Positions 10,889 through 21,070 of a DNA stretch of 64,000 nucleotides are shown here, piece by piece (position 1 is the stretch's first letter; each line of letters begins with the position of its first letter). The notes beneath the pieces are model-generated. The model was given only the letters and a program-made list of their open reading frames with translations, was not told where the DNA came from and ran no database searches. The position numbers and the translations under genes were made by a program. This DNA comes from Acanthosepion pharaonis (taxonomy: Eukaryota; Mollusca; Cephalopoda; Sepiida; Sepiidae). Location: assembly GCA_903632075.3 (NCBI GenBank), contig CAHIKZ030004123.1, positions 4,721,001-4,785,000 on the forward strand, read 5' to 3'.

Positions 10889-11108
10889 CAGTGTAACCCG
10901 GATACAGTGTAACCCGGATATAAGAGAGTTGTCGAGACCGGAGAAGAAGTCTCTTATATCCGGGTTTCTCTTATATCCGGGTTTCTCTTATATCCGGGTT
11001 TGGTCTAATTTATATACATTAACACAGGCTCTAATTTGGGACCAGAGAAAATCTCTCTTATATCCGGGTTTCTCTTATATCCAGGTCTCTTATATCCGGG
11101 TTACACTG
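10889..11108. mobile_element. pogo-like MITE with internal CCGGATATAAGAGA repeats
   Basis: Terminal inverted repeat CAGTGTAACCCGG at both ends, flanked by TA on each side (10887-10888 and 11109-11110), which suits a Tc1/mariner/pogo target duplication. Inside are six or more copies of TCTCTTATATCCGGGTT in both orientations, so the ends have been amplified inward. Total 220 bp, non-coding. Confidence 0.7.
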
Positions 11109-11129
11109 TATTATTATTCTTTGTATCGT

Positions 11130-11600
11130 GTCTGTTTGGGACGTTGGCCCATGGCTCTCCCCAATTTCCTGTTCTTTGTAGCTCTTAATAATTGTTTTTA
11201 TCTTTGCCATCACAACTAAACCCTGCTCCGCCACCCATTCACTCAATTTCGCCAAGTAAATTATGCATTGCTTTCCTCTGTCTCACCGTTAAACTGTCCT
11301 GTTAGTAACAAAATTTCCAAGTTCTCTTTCTTCATTATATGCCCTAGAAATTTCAACTGTCTTTTCCTGGCTTTAAGTATAAGTGTCCATTTTTGTTTTT
11401 AGCTTCTCTTAAACTTCGTCGTTGCTTATACGTCGGTCCATAGTATTCTCAGCATCCTTCTGTAGAATAACATTTCTGTTGCTTCAAATCTCTGCTTCAT
11501 CTGTGAGATTGTACAGCATTCACTGCCATATAGATATTACTTATTAGTTCAGTAGTCTTTTCTTTATTTCTAGAGATATTTTACTATTTCTTAATACTTG
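11130..11600 (-). pseudogene. LINE 3'-terminal coding fragment
   Basis: Minus strand shows a YGSECCT-like stretch near 11520 (from a ...YGCESWT... segment found after the RT core in several LINE families). It is followed by decayed KRQLKFL-like text, MAKLSEWVAEQG (near 11250) and IKSYKEQEIGESHGP, a shifted form of the ...WRAMI...LKGHGT ending seen at other loci here. It is broken by multiple stops. It belongs to the LINE family also seen at 24.1-24.5, 36.4-36.8, 42.7-42.86, 48.3 and 52.1 kb. Confidence 0.6.
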
Positions 11601-11824
11601 CTTAGCTTTTGGAAGGCATCTTTCGCTATCCCGATGTGCCTTCTGATTTCTGTGTCGCACATTCCGCCATTGTTAACACACTTCCCAGGTATCTAAACTG
11701 ATACTTCTAATGTCAAAAATAAAAATAATTTTGGTTTTAGATTTAGCAAAAATATACGACTATTTATTTATTTACTCGTCATAGAAAATGTCTAAAATCA
11801 AAAACTTATATATTTTCTTGTTTA

Positions 11825-12473
11825 TCTTACTTATTATAAAACGCAGTTTGTGTGTGTGTGTGTGTGTCTGTACGTTTATATATTGGATCGTATTTCCTAC
11901 ATTTTTAACCGATTTCAACAAAACTTCCCAGGACTACATAAAATTACCATGCGGTGGTTCTGACAGTGCCAAAAATTGGAAAAACACAATTGTTTTTGGA
12001 CGAAATCAATTTGAAAACACGATTAAGGCATTAATGAAAGGGGGACAACTCACATCGAGTTATACTTATTATAAAACCCAGGTTGGTTGTGTGTGTGTGT
12101 GTGTGTGTTTGTTTATATATGGGATCGGATTTCCTACATTTTTCAACCGATTTCAACAAAACCTCACTTTTTTTGGGGCAGGTAGTGTTTCTTATTGTCT
12201 TGCACACTTTTTTCTTTATTTTTAAATACAGAAGGCTTTAAAAATTCCATTTACAAGACAATTGTTTATAATAAAATTCTATTCAATCGGTAGATCCTTA
12301 ACGATTGAAAACAATGTTTTTGTTTGAGTTTGGGTTTGACTAATTATGAGATGCGTGTCCGTCAACCTTAAACAATAATCTTTGTCAATTTTATTTTTCA
12401 GTCTTTATGATGGTCGATACTTGATCTATCTCTTACTGTTACATCCCCGGGCAACGCCGGGCTCTACTGCTAG
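11825..12473 (+). mobile_element. Helitron (non-autonomous)
   Basis: The 5' end is TC (TCTTACTTATTATAAAACGC). The 3' end has the hairpin CCCGGGCAACGCCGGG, eight bases, then CTAG at 12470-12473 followed by T. This is the Helitron signature (TC...hairpin...CTRR, inserted between A and T). There are no terminal inverted repeats or target duplication. The 5' terminal block (ACTTATTATAAAACCCAG plus a TG run plus a GATCGGATTTCC block) occurs twice inside the element, near 11825 and 12065. It has no Rep/helicase coding. Confidence 0.78.
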
Positions 12474-12879
12474 TATTCAATATTTCCTGGAATGTTGAAT
12501 TAAAAGTAAAATTAAGTCAAGATTAGAATTGATCCTCTGCCTTTTTACGATGCTTTAAATGTATATAAAAAAAATAATGTTGCTTTGCATTTTATCGTTT
12601 TTGTTCATTTCCTGAATATTAAATTGGAAGTAAAATTAAGTCCAGATAACAACTGAGCCTCTTTTTTGCCCCAATGATATAAATGAGAAAAAAAAAAAGA
12701 AGCTTATTCCAGATTTGGTGAAAAGATGCGACAATTTATTTACTATTTCACCCATACTTTAAAAAATGACAAAAATATATTTCTTTTCAATTCATTGTTA
12801 TTTTAATATTTCACAAACTTAATCTGTCTATATTTCATCTGTCTATATTTCATCTGTCTATATTTCTGAGACAATAATA

Positions 12880-13025
12880 TTGTAACTATTTACACTATTA
12901 TATCTTTATTGCAATATTCACGACGTTTCGGTCGTTGCACGCACCGGCCTTCTTCAGTTGTAATTTCGAACCGTACCCTTTATTTAGTCCACGGTGGTAG
13001 ATTGTTCTAATTCCACGTGCCATGC
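12880..13025 (-). repeat. Hammerhead-type repeat, truncated copy
   Basis: On the minus strand GGCATGGCACGTGGAATTAG leads into GGTTCGAAATTACAACTGAA, the hammerhead-like motif, and then a TGAATATT...ATAATAGTG region. The same block order is found at 49.85-50.26 and 54.42-54.73 kb. This copy is cut at 13025 by a long (TA)n. Confidence 0.7.
12918..12957 (-). ncRNA. Hammerhead ribozyme-like motif (A), decayed
   Basis: Minus strand: CTGAAGA (matching CUGANGA), a stem II built from GGCCGG...CGACC, then GAAACG. Stem III would be the minimal A-C/G-T pair around GTC, but the base at the cleavage position would be G (GTG), which the hammerhead rule (not G) forbids. Stem II is also mismatched, so this copy is probably inactive. 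The motif match is read directly; the function is inferred. Confidence 0.5.

Positions 13026-13027
<2 letters not shown>

Positions 13028-13082
<55 letters not shown>
13028..13082. repeat. (TA)n microsatellite
   Basis: About 55 bp of alternating TA at the broken edge of the hammerhead-type repeat. Confidence 0.97.
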
Positions 13083-13085
<3 letters not shown>

Positions 13086-13344
13086 AGTTTCAGTTAAATC
13101 CCCTTAGTAACTCAACTCTTCAATTTTTTTCTCTTATGCTGTGGCCAGGTACTGAACTTTTGGGGTCAAGTCACTTTTTAAATTGCTTCAATCAACGCTT
13201 TTATCTACTGGGCCACGTGTCAATGGATATGGCACTAAAAATGAGGACAACAGTCCGAATTATGCAAATAGTTTCAACACAAACTTCATATTCAACATTT
13301 TGTGAATATTAAAGAATAAAATAAAATAAAAATTATTCATTGTT

Positions 13345-13480
13345 CATGGATTCGTTTTCTACGGCTTATCAACCCTTTGCAGGTTATTTAAAGCCAGAAA
13401 ATATTTTTACATTGTAAGGATTTTGTTCTTTGAGATAATAATGGTTTATTAACCCATACCTGGGGTGGGGAACATGTACA
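13345..13480 (-). mobile_element. SINE tail fragment
   Basis: Minus-strand copy of the common SINE 3' region: reading the plus strand, CTACGGCTTATCAACCCTTT then GGTTATTTAAAGCCAGAAAA. The same text is in the 5S-headed SINE at 14.16-14.55 kb. The head is missing. Confidence 0.65.
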
Positions 13481-13599
13481 TTCATACCTAATCATAATTT
13501 TATAAGCAAACATGAAATTTTAACGTGGATATAAAGTGGGGGATCAATTCCATATTACAACAAATATATAAACTGATCCCTTACACTGTGACCACGGTA

Positions 13600-14110
13600 G
13601 TTTTTATTCATTTATATTCCCGTCCTGGGTATGACGATAAATTACATCCGCGTCCTGGGTAAGACGATAAACTACGTCAAGCAGCAAGGCCTCTGATCTG
13701 GAGATTTTGAGGAGCGTGGAACCACCTCTTAATTGCTGGTGTTCCCAGACCCACCCTGACCCGGGGTCGTAGCACTTGTTAGGGTCCCAACTATGGGCAA
13801 ATTGATACGCCCCAAACTGGGGTCAAAACACTATGAAATTTAAAATAGGTTTTAATAACAGCAATAATATTTTTTTTTGAGGAAAAATTATTACCAGACT
13901 TACATTATTACCACTATATATTTTTGAAAAAAAAATTATCAGCTATACATTTTTTGAAAAAATATTACCAGCAATACATTTTTGAAGGAAAAAAAAAACA
14001 TATTACCAGAAACAGATTTTTGAAGGAAAAATATTACCAGCAATAAAAATTGTCGGCATTAAATAACCCACTGTGGTTGATATGACGTAAAACAAACCAA
14101 ATCATCATTT
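13600..14110 (+). mobile_element. SINE-like repeat, family B, with internal ATTACCAGCAATA tandem
   Basis: Shares AGCAAGGCCTCTGATC, GGAGATTTTGAGGAGC and an AACTATGGGCAAAT stretch with the repeat at 62565-63045. Both copies then enter a short tandem repeat (here GAAAAATATTACCAGCAATA and variants) and end with GGCATTAAATAACCC...GATATG. Two separate copies with the same beginning, middle tandem and end define an interspersed family. No B box was firmly identified, so SINE is a working label. Confidence 0.6.
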
Positions 14111-14154
14111 ATATTCCAGAGAATGTAAATAAATCTAAAAGCTCGTGTAGCTAA

Positions 14155-14545
14155 TCAGTATTTGATTGATTGATTCGTTTTCTACGACTTATCAACCCTT
14201 TGCAGGTTATTTAAAGCCAGAAAATATTTTTAGATTGTAAGAATATTTTTATTGGAGACAATAATTGTTTAGTGAAACAATTCTTACTATTTAACCCATA
14301 GCTGGGGAGGGAAGTGGTGGATTTATACCTTTCCCAAGGGTATTTGCGCGTTAATAAATAACGAACCCAACGGGGATTGGAACTCGGCTCTGCGATTAAC
14401 AATTTCGGGTCATTATCACACCCACACAGCACAAGCTCATAGCACTGGTATTTCTAAGCGGTCACCTATCCAGGTTCGACGTTGCTTAACTTCGATGATC
14501 ATACGGGAACCAACGTTTCAACGTGATATGGCCGTAAGCCTTAAA
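14155..14545 (-). mobile_element. SINE with a 5S rRNA-derived head
   Basis: On the minus strand the element starts (14545) with 5S rRNA sequence: GGCTTACGGCCATATCACGT, then ATCGAAGTTAAGCAACGTCG, then AGGTGACCGCTTAGAAATAC. It passes into a tRNA-like segment with the B-box-like GAGTTCCAATCC. Next are the SINE body (AAATACCCTTGGGAAAGGTA, CAGCTATGGGTTAAATAG) and the common tail ending in GATAAGTCGTAG and an ATCAATCAATC run. The 5S part lacks about ten bases around the usual TCAGTACTT. Both parts sit in one continuous repeat, so this looks like a 5S/tRNA composite SINE, not a chance 5S pseudogene. Confidence 0.72.
14440..14545 (-). pseudogene. 5S rRNA-like segment (head of the SINE)
   Basis: About 105 nt matching eukaryotic 5S rRNA from GCTTACGGCC to ACCAGTGCTATGAGC, including the box A region AAGTTAAGCAACG. 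A gap of about ten bases removes part of the region before GGTGACCGC. It would not fold into normal 5S and is not a functional rRNA gene. Confidence 0.75.
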
Positions 14546-15260
14546 CAAAAGGGAAAATTATATAAAGATAACTGATACTCCGCCTTGACCCCAGTGTAAT
14601 AAGTAAAAATTGTTACAGTTCCGTATTTGGCAAAAAAAAAAGTGTGACAATAGTAACAATACCGTGGGGGGGGATTATCATCTCTCAGTCGCGTCTATGT
14701 CTTCGAGCAGAGTGTGACTCAGTTGTGGCTTCTGTCTGTGGAAAATAATATTTTGAGGTGCTCGACACTGGGGAACAGTTGCCCGAGACTGCACTCTCTC
14801 ATTGCCCTAGAGTAGGAGATCGGTGGTCGCCATCGAGGCCAGCGCAACCGGCGAATTTTTGTACCTGACCCGAATGTACGCGCTTGGGTTCCCCACATAA
14901 AACCCGTCCTTCTTCCATCTCAGTGGAAAGGCTCGGGTAATTACTACAATTTATTTTGGCTGAATGCGGATAGAAAATGAATTCAATAAATACACAAAAC
15001 GAGACAGAGACATCTGACAAGGATGTTAATTTTACATTATATCTATGAACCCAACACCCCCACCTTCTAACTTGATAAAAAAAATATCAATATTTTTTTT
15101 TCTTCTGACAAACGTCTTAGTTTGAGGAAGATACAATCAAGGTTAATCTACAAAAATTATTTCCTATTCATAATACTTTTATTTTATTTTTTACGAGTAA
15201 ACCAATCTATTTAAGTCGTGTTCATATTTTCACAATACAATTTTATTAATCAACTAATGT
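14546..15260. other. Intergenic, nothing recognised
   Basis: Includes a somewhat GC-richer patch (14690-15000) with no recognisable domain on either strand, and poly-T and poly-A runs. No gene supported. Confidence 0.4.
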
Positions 15261-15267
15261 TTTTGTA

Positions 15268-15475
15268 GTGACAGTGATCCCTACCCCCTTTAGCCATTCC
15301 GCGCTCTCGTTTTATTATGTGCTTGATTAAGTTAATTTCCCAATTAATTATTCTAAATTCCTAAAAGAGATAAAGACACTACTTAAATTAACTGGTCTGA
15401 AAAATAGTCGAAAATTGGGTGACGGAAATAATTTTGTAGATTGTCATTCGTTAGACGTTTCTGTCTGGATTCCTC
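15268..15475 (+). repeat. Interspersed repeat family R4, copy 1
   Basis: Shares CCGTTTTATTATGTNCTTGA-type text, TTAATTATTCTAAATT, AAATTAACTGGTCTGA and GGAAATAATTTTGTAGATT with copies at 15.9, 16.83 and 55.7 kb. Non-coding. Here it is followed by the start of a minus-strand tRNA-headed SINE. Confidence 0.65.
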
Positions 15476-15513
15476 AATCCGAGCTGCTATCCATTACTCC
15501 ACCATGCCCCCCA
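15465..15513 (-). mobile_element. tRNA-headed SINE, head fragment
   Basis: Plus-strand text GATTCCTCAATCCGAGC...CTATCCATTACTCCACCATG is the reverse complement of the SINE head GCACGGTGGAG...GGATAGC...GGATTGAGGAATC. Only about 50 bp are kept. Confidence 0.65.
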
Positions 15514-15894
15514 CCGAATTAGAATACAATATTTGAATAGAAAGAAATACAATAATCTGTACTATTTAAATATTTGTAATAGCCAAATGGAGAAAAGAAG
15601 AGAAATAAGTGTATGCCGACAATGTGCGTCTGCCGACTTAGCTTAGGATAAAAAAATAACCTCCGCTTGTCTTGTCAGCAGTCCTTGTTGAATAAGTCCT
15701 TTTAAGTCCTTTTAACTAAGTAATAGTAATTAAGTAATAATTTATCTTAAGGTTGCCGTTCCTGTTCTTCTGTCATTTCATGTCACTCTTTAGAGCTGAT
15801 GGTAAAGGGTACATTTTCGTTTAGAACCCACTGAATAAAGGAGTAGAAGAAAACAATTATATGGTTCTTTGAATTTATATAGCCAGTATCTCGT

Positions 15895-16150
15895 GACCCT
15901 TGTAGGGGCCGTGATCCCCCCTGCCACTAGTCATTATGCACTTCCGTTTTATTATGTACTTGATTAAGTTGCATTTCTGATTAATTATTCTAAATTACCA
16001 AGAGAAGCACTACGTAAATTGACTGATCTGATCGTAAAAAAAAAATAGAGGGAAATAATTTTGTAGATTATCATTCGTTACATGTTTCAAAGCCACGGCA
16101 TTTGTTAGAATCGAAAAATATTGATATATTATGAATTTACAAGGAAGGTC
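15895..16150 (+). repeat. Interspersed repeat family R4, copy 2
   Basis: Longer copy: GTGATCCCCCCTGCC, TTATTATGTACTTGATTAAG, AATTGACTGATCTGATCG, GGGAAATAATTTTGTAGATT, then ATCATTCGTTACATG, AATATTGATATATTATG and AAGGAAGGTCCTC. Confidence 0.68.
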
Positions 16151-16174
16151 CTCTTCATAAAATAAACACAGTGG

Positions 16175-16305
16175 GGGCACCTCAACGTGGTGTAATGGTT
16201 AGCAAGCTTGTCTCTCTCTCGAACAATTACAACTGAGTAGTCAGTTCTATCCTCACTAGGTACCCCCATACATTCGGGTTGTGCCACATCTAAGCTACGC
16301 TAAAA
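16175..16305 (+). mobile_element. tRNA-derived SINE head (GGTGTAATGGTTAGC type)
   Basis: ACGTGGTGTAATGGTTAGCA then AGCTTGTCTCTC gives an A-box-like block. About 40 bp later comes a decayed B box in AGTCAGTTCTATCCTCACTA, and then GTTGTGCCACATCTAAGCTA. The same order is found on the minus strand at 19.85-20.06 kb, where the B box is better kept (GAGTTCGATCCTC). Confidence 0.68.
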
Positions 16306-16702
16306 AAAAAAATTACTGTAAAATAAATAGTATCAAATCGAGCGTTAATATTTTTAGATTTATCTGTACTTTTTTTTATTTATAAAGGTCAGGTTTGAAT
16401 TTGTGCTTACGTCATGATATAATATATATTGACATGTTATTTTTAAACATTTATTTTAATTTAAAATAAAAAAAATGGGGTTTTCTTCAGAGGCACTTGT
16501 ACAAATAAACCAATACTTTAGTTGATAAAATCTAACCTTTTAATCAAACATTTTAGCTATGCTGAGCCGGCACTGAGATTCTATCAACTAAGACAAAAGT
16601 TAGATCGAAATTCACCAGAGAGTTTTCCGTAGCGAATCCACTGGTATCAATTATGAATAGTGCAAACGGTTGCTACCCTTTCATACCCGCTGGATATCTT
16701 CT

Positions 16703-16708
<6 letters not shown>

Positions 16709-16787
<79 letters not shown>
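16709..16787. repeat. (CA)n microsatellite
   Basis: About 79 bp of uninterrupted CA on the plus strand. Confidence 0.97.
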
Positions 16788-16788
<1 letters not shown>

Positions 16789-16829
16789 TAAAGCTAGCAG
16801 AAGAATACATTAAAGTTAGCAGAAGAATA

Positions 16830-17010
16830 GGGAAGAATTTTCTTTTGAACTATTTTTGTAGATTCCCATTCATTAGACCTTCCTCAAACCACGGCTTTTC
16901 CTGGATCAATAAATATTGATTTTTTTTTTATCGATTTAGAAGGAGGGATCTGTCCATAATATAAATACAATATAAAATCAATCTCTGATTATTTACAGAG
17001 TTATTAGACT
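16830..17010 (+). repeat. Interspersed repeat family R4, copy 3
   Basis: TTTTTGTAGATTCCCATTCA, AAACCACGGCTTTTCC, AATAAATATTGAT, TTATCGATTTAGAAGGAGGG and TCCATAATATAAATAC match the 3' half of the R4 copies at 15.9 and 55.7 kb. Confidence 0.62.
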
Positions 17011-17654
17011 TAGCTGTTATTTAAAAATGTAAAATTATTTACATCATTACTATCTGCATATGAGGATATTTGCTAAATATATATAATAGTATGGTTATTG
17101 GTATTATGAAGATCTTTTGAAATAGTTGCACCATGAGTATTCCTGTAGTATATAACTCCTATGGTTTTGTGATTTCTGTTAAACTTCTTAGCACTTTGCA
17201 ACGTTGTGTTCCTAATAGTCAGTAACTCATATCTTTTTTTCTCTTTTGGAGTAATATCTCTTTTGTAATCCGCGGCAATCTTTATATCAGGAATTAGAAT
17301 AAAAATACCAATAATCATACTATTATATATATTTGTGCAACGACTTGTTCTTACTTATCAGTCAGCTCTTCAATACCTTTTGAGTAAAATTCCGCTTTTT
17401 TAGATATGAAAACTTTCGACGAACTCTTGAATCTTGATTTTATTAGCAAAAGTTTTCTTGATCATATTTGCCAACAATATTTATTATTTGTTTATCCAAT
17501 TTCTTTTCGGTACTGGACTAATTTTCCGTATATATACAACGTGCGATGGATAAAATGTCGTCTAAATGACCCCCAAAATGAAAATAATACTGACATCACT
17601 TTTTAACAGTTATATTTACCAAAATTACACAAAAATGTTTTGAAATACCAAAGA

Positions 17655-18290
17655 GTAAATTTATTCAATAAAATCGCCATTGCTTTCAGCCACGGCCTCC
17701 AGACGACTTCGGAATCTCCTGCATCTCTTCTGGACGGTCTCCTTGTTTAAGTTGGTGAATTCTGCCATAATCTTTACCTTCCGTTCATCTTTGGTGTTAC
17801 AAGGAGTTTTGTTGGTCTCTCGCTCAACTGCGCCCCCACACATAATAATCAAGGGAATTGCAGTCTGCGGAGTCAGGTGGTCAGATGTAATGGGTGATGT
17901 GGTCGCAGAAATTGTCTGACAGCCGTGACTGAGTTCTTCTGCTTGTGTGATATGGTGCAGGGTCCTGTTTCCAGACATAGGGTCATCTAGCAGCCATCCT
18001 CTTGACTCAGTGCATCACTGCCTCCTCAAGCCACTTGATGTAGACCAACAAATTCGTGAGTTCTTTTCTTATCAGAACGATCAGATTGAGTTTTCCAAGG
18101 GGCCGTGCCTTCGTAATCATTAGACTCACCCAACTCTTTCCGAATCGTCTGAATTGTCCTCAGATTGACACCCGAACACTCTGAAATGTCCGTATTGGCG
18201 CTTCTGGTGCGAATGCCAAGCAGTACAGCATGCAGTTTACAAATTTATGGCGGAGTGAATTGCGTCATGGTGCTCTTTTTCTCAACGGAC
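17655..18290 (-). pseudogene. Mariner/Tc1-superfamily transposase, internally deleted
   Basis: The minus strand carries the N-terminal helix-turn-helix part (MTQFTPP, ICKLHAVLLGIRTRS, SECSGVNLRTIQTIRKELG) and, after a gap, the C-terminal part. In a shifted frame the latter shows PPDSADCNSLDYYVWG with the third catalytic aspartate, then GAVERETNKTPCNTKDE, MAEFTNLNKETVQKRCRRF and SRLEAVAESNGDFIE. The two first catalytic aspartates are not seen, so the central domain is lost. Stops and frameshifts confirm it is dead. DNA-binding plus DD-D ends identify an IS630-Tc1-mariner element. Confidence 0.75.
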
Positions 18291-18489
18291 CTTACTATAA
18301 TGTGCAGTCGACAAAATATAAAATGGCGACAATTTACCCAGTGCATCCTGTACTCGTGGATAGGTCGAGATTTTCAGCTGTATTTCTGTGTTCTACTTGC
18401 AGGGGAGTCGACGATTACCTCGTAATGAAGTGAGGAGGTGTGCCGGTTAAATGATAATATGAGACATGAACCGCCATTACTTAACCTTT

Positions 18490-18870
18490 TTTCCATTCCA
18501 ATATATCTCAGTCAGTCGTTTCATAGCAACCAGAAAGAAAGGTAATAATCAATTGATGCAAGGTCAGTTGAATATAGCTGGTGAGGATAGATGAGATCAA
18601 CAGAGTTCCAAAGTTTTTCCTGCGTCATTCCTGCTGTATGCAGCTTTGCGATCTTGCAGGAGAACTTCTACGGACACGTTACAGCTGCCGGATGTATAAA
18701 TGTGTTTTTATATTCCACTACGTTTTTCCGGACTATCAGTAATACCTGAATGATCGCACCACACAAACATTACCTTTTTTCAATGGAGGCAAGCTTTTGG
18801 GGTCACTGTGGAGATTTATCCTTGTCAATCCACTGTCTTATGCGTTGAACATTGTTGTATGTGAGTCTAC
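18490..18870 (-). pseudogene. Mariner transposase relic (second family)
   Basis: Minus strand: IDKDKSPQ near 18830, then CLCGAIIQ (from a mariner WWDxxGxxxxE-like block) and, near 18620-18550, IYPHQLYSTDLASIDYY. The last is a decayed YSPDLAPSDYHLF motif that carries the third catalytic aspartate. It lies immediately next to, and in the same direction as, the other mariner relic, but the motif style differs, so it is a separate insertion. Confidence 0.65.
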
Positions 18871-18894
18871 TCTAAATTTATTCTTAACTAACGC

Positions 18895-19395
18895 GTATGA
18901 TTAGTAGTTACTTATGACTCGACCTAATAGTTAGGCGATTCATCATTACTATTGGTTCTCAAAACGGAAATTACTTATGACTCAACTTAATAGACAATTC
19001 ATTCATCATTATAATTGGTTCCTAAAACGGAAATTACTTATGACTCGAACTAATAATTAGACGATACATTCATCATTACAATTGGTTCCCAAAACGGAAA
19101 TTACTTATGACTCTATCTAATAGACGATATATTCATCATTACAATTTACAATTGGTTCTCAAAAAGGAAATTACTTATGACTCAACCTAATAGTTAAACG
19201 ATACATTCATCATTACAATTGGTTCCTAAAACTGAAATTACTTATGACTCGACCTAATAATTAGACGATACATTCATCAATTGGTTCCCAAAACGGAAAT
19301 TAATTATGACTCGACTTAATAATTATACAATAAATTCATCATTACAATTGGTTCCCAAAACGGAAATTACTTATGACTCGATCTAATAGACGAAG
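18895..19395. repeat. 65-bp tandem repeat, ~7 copies
   Basis: Unit: TTACTTATGACTCGACCTAA, TAGTTAGACGATACATTCAT, CATTACAATTGGTTCCC, AAAACGGAAA. Copies differ by a few substitutions and by loss of the short TAGTTA block in some. Related single units are at 3.55 kb and 20.07-20.12 kb. Confidence 0.9.
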
Positions 19396-19850
19396 GAGAT
19401 TTGAAAACTTCTCTGTTCAAACCATTTTTCAAAATTTGCATTCTAAGTGTTAGCATATGGTCGAATCGGTTGTTTTAAGTCTATGCTTACTATGGATTAC
19501 TTTCCGCAAATGACTATAGAGTTTCATCATCAAATAAATTGCGTTCATCTTCCAACAACATTTCTCTAGAAACCACTTTCTTACTTACCAGCCATAACTC
19601 CTTGACCATAAATATTTCATTTTTCTCTACATGTCTCCATAACTTTATTACTTTACTTGAAAAACCATAGCATTATGCGCCGCATATGTAATTTCAATTC
19701 AAGTATTAGTGACGTTAAGGAATTTATTCTTTAATCCACTGTGTACGTTGTGACTGCCGTACAAATACTAAGCTATGTTATTATAATCCAAATTTATTAT
19801 TAACTGCCACGGAAGATTTGTAGTTAGGATATATTGATTTTCTAAGCGTA
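19396..19850. other. Intergenic, nothing recognised
   Basis: Unassigned sequence with no convincing open frame or repeat match within this window. Confidence 0.4.
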
Positions 19851-20060
19851 GCTTTGATGTGGCACAAGACTCAAAGTATGAGGCACCCAGTGAGGATCGA
19901 ATTCATTATTCAGTCGTAACTAGCGATTTTCCAAGCATAGCTCGGATGTGGCACAAGGCCGAAAGTATGGGGCACCCAGTGAGGATCGAACTCACTATTC
20001 AGTCGTAACTGTTTTAGCGAGACAAGCTTGCTAACCATTACACCACGCCAAGGTGACCTT
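19850..20060 (-). mobile_element. tRNA-derived SINE (GGTGTAATGGTTAGC type)
   Basis: Minus strand: CCTTGGCGTGGTGTAATGGT, TAGCAAGCTTGTCTCGC (A box side), then GAGTTCGATCCTCACTGGG (good B box), GTGCCCCATACTTTCGGCC and TTGTGCCACATCCGAGC. A second partial copy of the B-box-to-tail part (GAATTCGATCCTCACTGGG) follows in tandem. The flanking sequence belongs to the 65-bp repeat family, which the SINE interrupted. Confidence 0.78.
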
Positions 20061-20279
20061 AGGATGATATATTGGTCATTTCAATTTGATTCCTAAAGCA
20101 CAGAAATAACTTATAACTCAACCTATTAATAAATTAAATATTTTAATTATATATTAAATTAATATATTTAAAATAATATCTTATCTATTAGAAGCATATT
20201 TTTAAAATAAATTTAAAAGAAATAACCAGTACTTACGTGAGGCAAACATTTGTTTAAAAAAATAGAACGGGAATGTGGT

Positions 20280-20560
20280 GAACGCTCGATTTGTTTGACT
20301 TGGCAGTTTTTTCAACACACCTGCAGTTTCCGTTGACAAAGAGCGATAAAAATGTACCTGTCTGTTTTATTACCTCACACAGGAGATGTTTCTCGAAATT
20401 CCGGAAGGGCCCAGCAGGTGATACTTTGACTGTGCCAAAGATGGTGGTGGCATTTTATGTTACCCAAAACAAAGACTCAATTGACAACGTGATATTTTTC
20501 AACCATTGTCAAGTCACTAGAGTAAGCGCGAGTTGCACATATATGCGCATGCGATAACTT
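20280..20560 (+). other. Open frame of unknown origin (88 codons)
   Basis: A plus-strand open frame at 20291-20557 has mixed composition and is not an obvious simple-repeat translation. I recognise no domain, signal or family, and there is no promoter or splice context that makes it convincing. It may be part of an unrecognised transposon. Not called as a gene. Confidence 0.2.
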
Positions 20561-20776
20561 ATGCATCTTGTACCAAATATATCGACACACAAGTCATACA
20601 CCTTTGTATATAAGGAGACTTTACTTATTTGAAGAACTCGGGTAGATTGGTTTAAAAACTGACATTACTTCGTCTTATCACAGATTAAAGCGGATGTCTT
20701 ACCTATTTAATTGATATTTATTTTAACGTGAATGTCTTAGGCACACTAACATAATTAACCTCAGTAAATGCTGTAT

Positions 20777-21070
20777 TGGAGGCACGGTGGAGTACTGGAT
20801 AGCCGCTCGGATTGAGGAATCGACGAGCCGATTCGAATTCCAGTCGAATCCATTACATTCACTTACGTGCTAATACCTATGGGAAAGGCTATCCGCTTCT
20901 TCTCCTCCAGCTATTGGTAAAATAGCAGGACAGACCGGGTTCTATAGTCTTGGATGACAACTGCTCTACTGGCAGAAAGAAATGGCAACCTACTGCGGGA
21001 AAAAAAATCTACCTCGTCAATCATGTATCGAAAGATATATGATCGCATAAGCGTGTATCACGCATGGTAC
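20777..21070 (+). mobile_element. tRNA-headed SINE, near full length
   Basis: Head GGAGGCACGGTGGAG...CTGGATAGCCGCTCGGATTG (A box region) and GCCGATTCGAATTCCAG (B box, GATTCGAATTCC), then body ATTCACTTACGTGCTAATAC, CAGGACAGACCGGGTTCTAT, AGAAAGAAATGGCAACCTAC and TCAATCATGTATCGAAAGAT. The copy at 23.46-23.77 kb (minus) aligns over the whole length, so the pair defines the family consensus of about 290 bp. Confidence 0.85.

Larger units (their letters stand above)
5820..12880. repeat. Old diverged ~240-bp repeat, broken up by later insertions
   Basis: A recurring unit with AAAAGTAAAATTAAGT, then AACAATTGATCCTCTGCCTT, then GATGCGACAATTTATTTA followed by a poorly conserved AAAATGACA stretch. Pieces are visible near 5826-5870, 10230-10500, 10800-10860, 11740-11790, 12500-12560 and 12610-12780. 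The pieces are separated by the hAT/LTR stack, MITEs, LINE debris and a Helitron, so this repeat is older than all of those. Exact unit boundaries cannot be set by eye. Confidence 0.5.

Noticed and set aside
14440..14545. Functional 5S rRNA gene
   Set aside because: Lacks about ten internal bases and is the head of a SINE.
18895..19395. Spacer-repeat array
   Set aside because: The variable parts are diverged copies of one 65-bp unit, not unique spacers.
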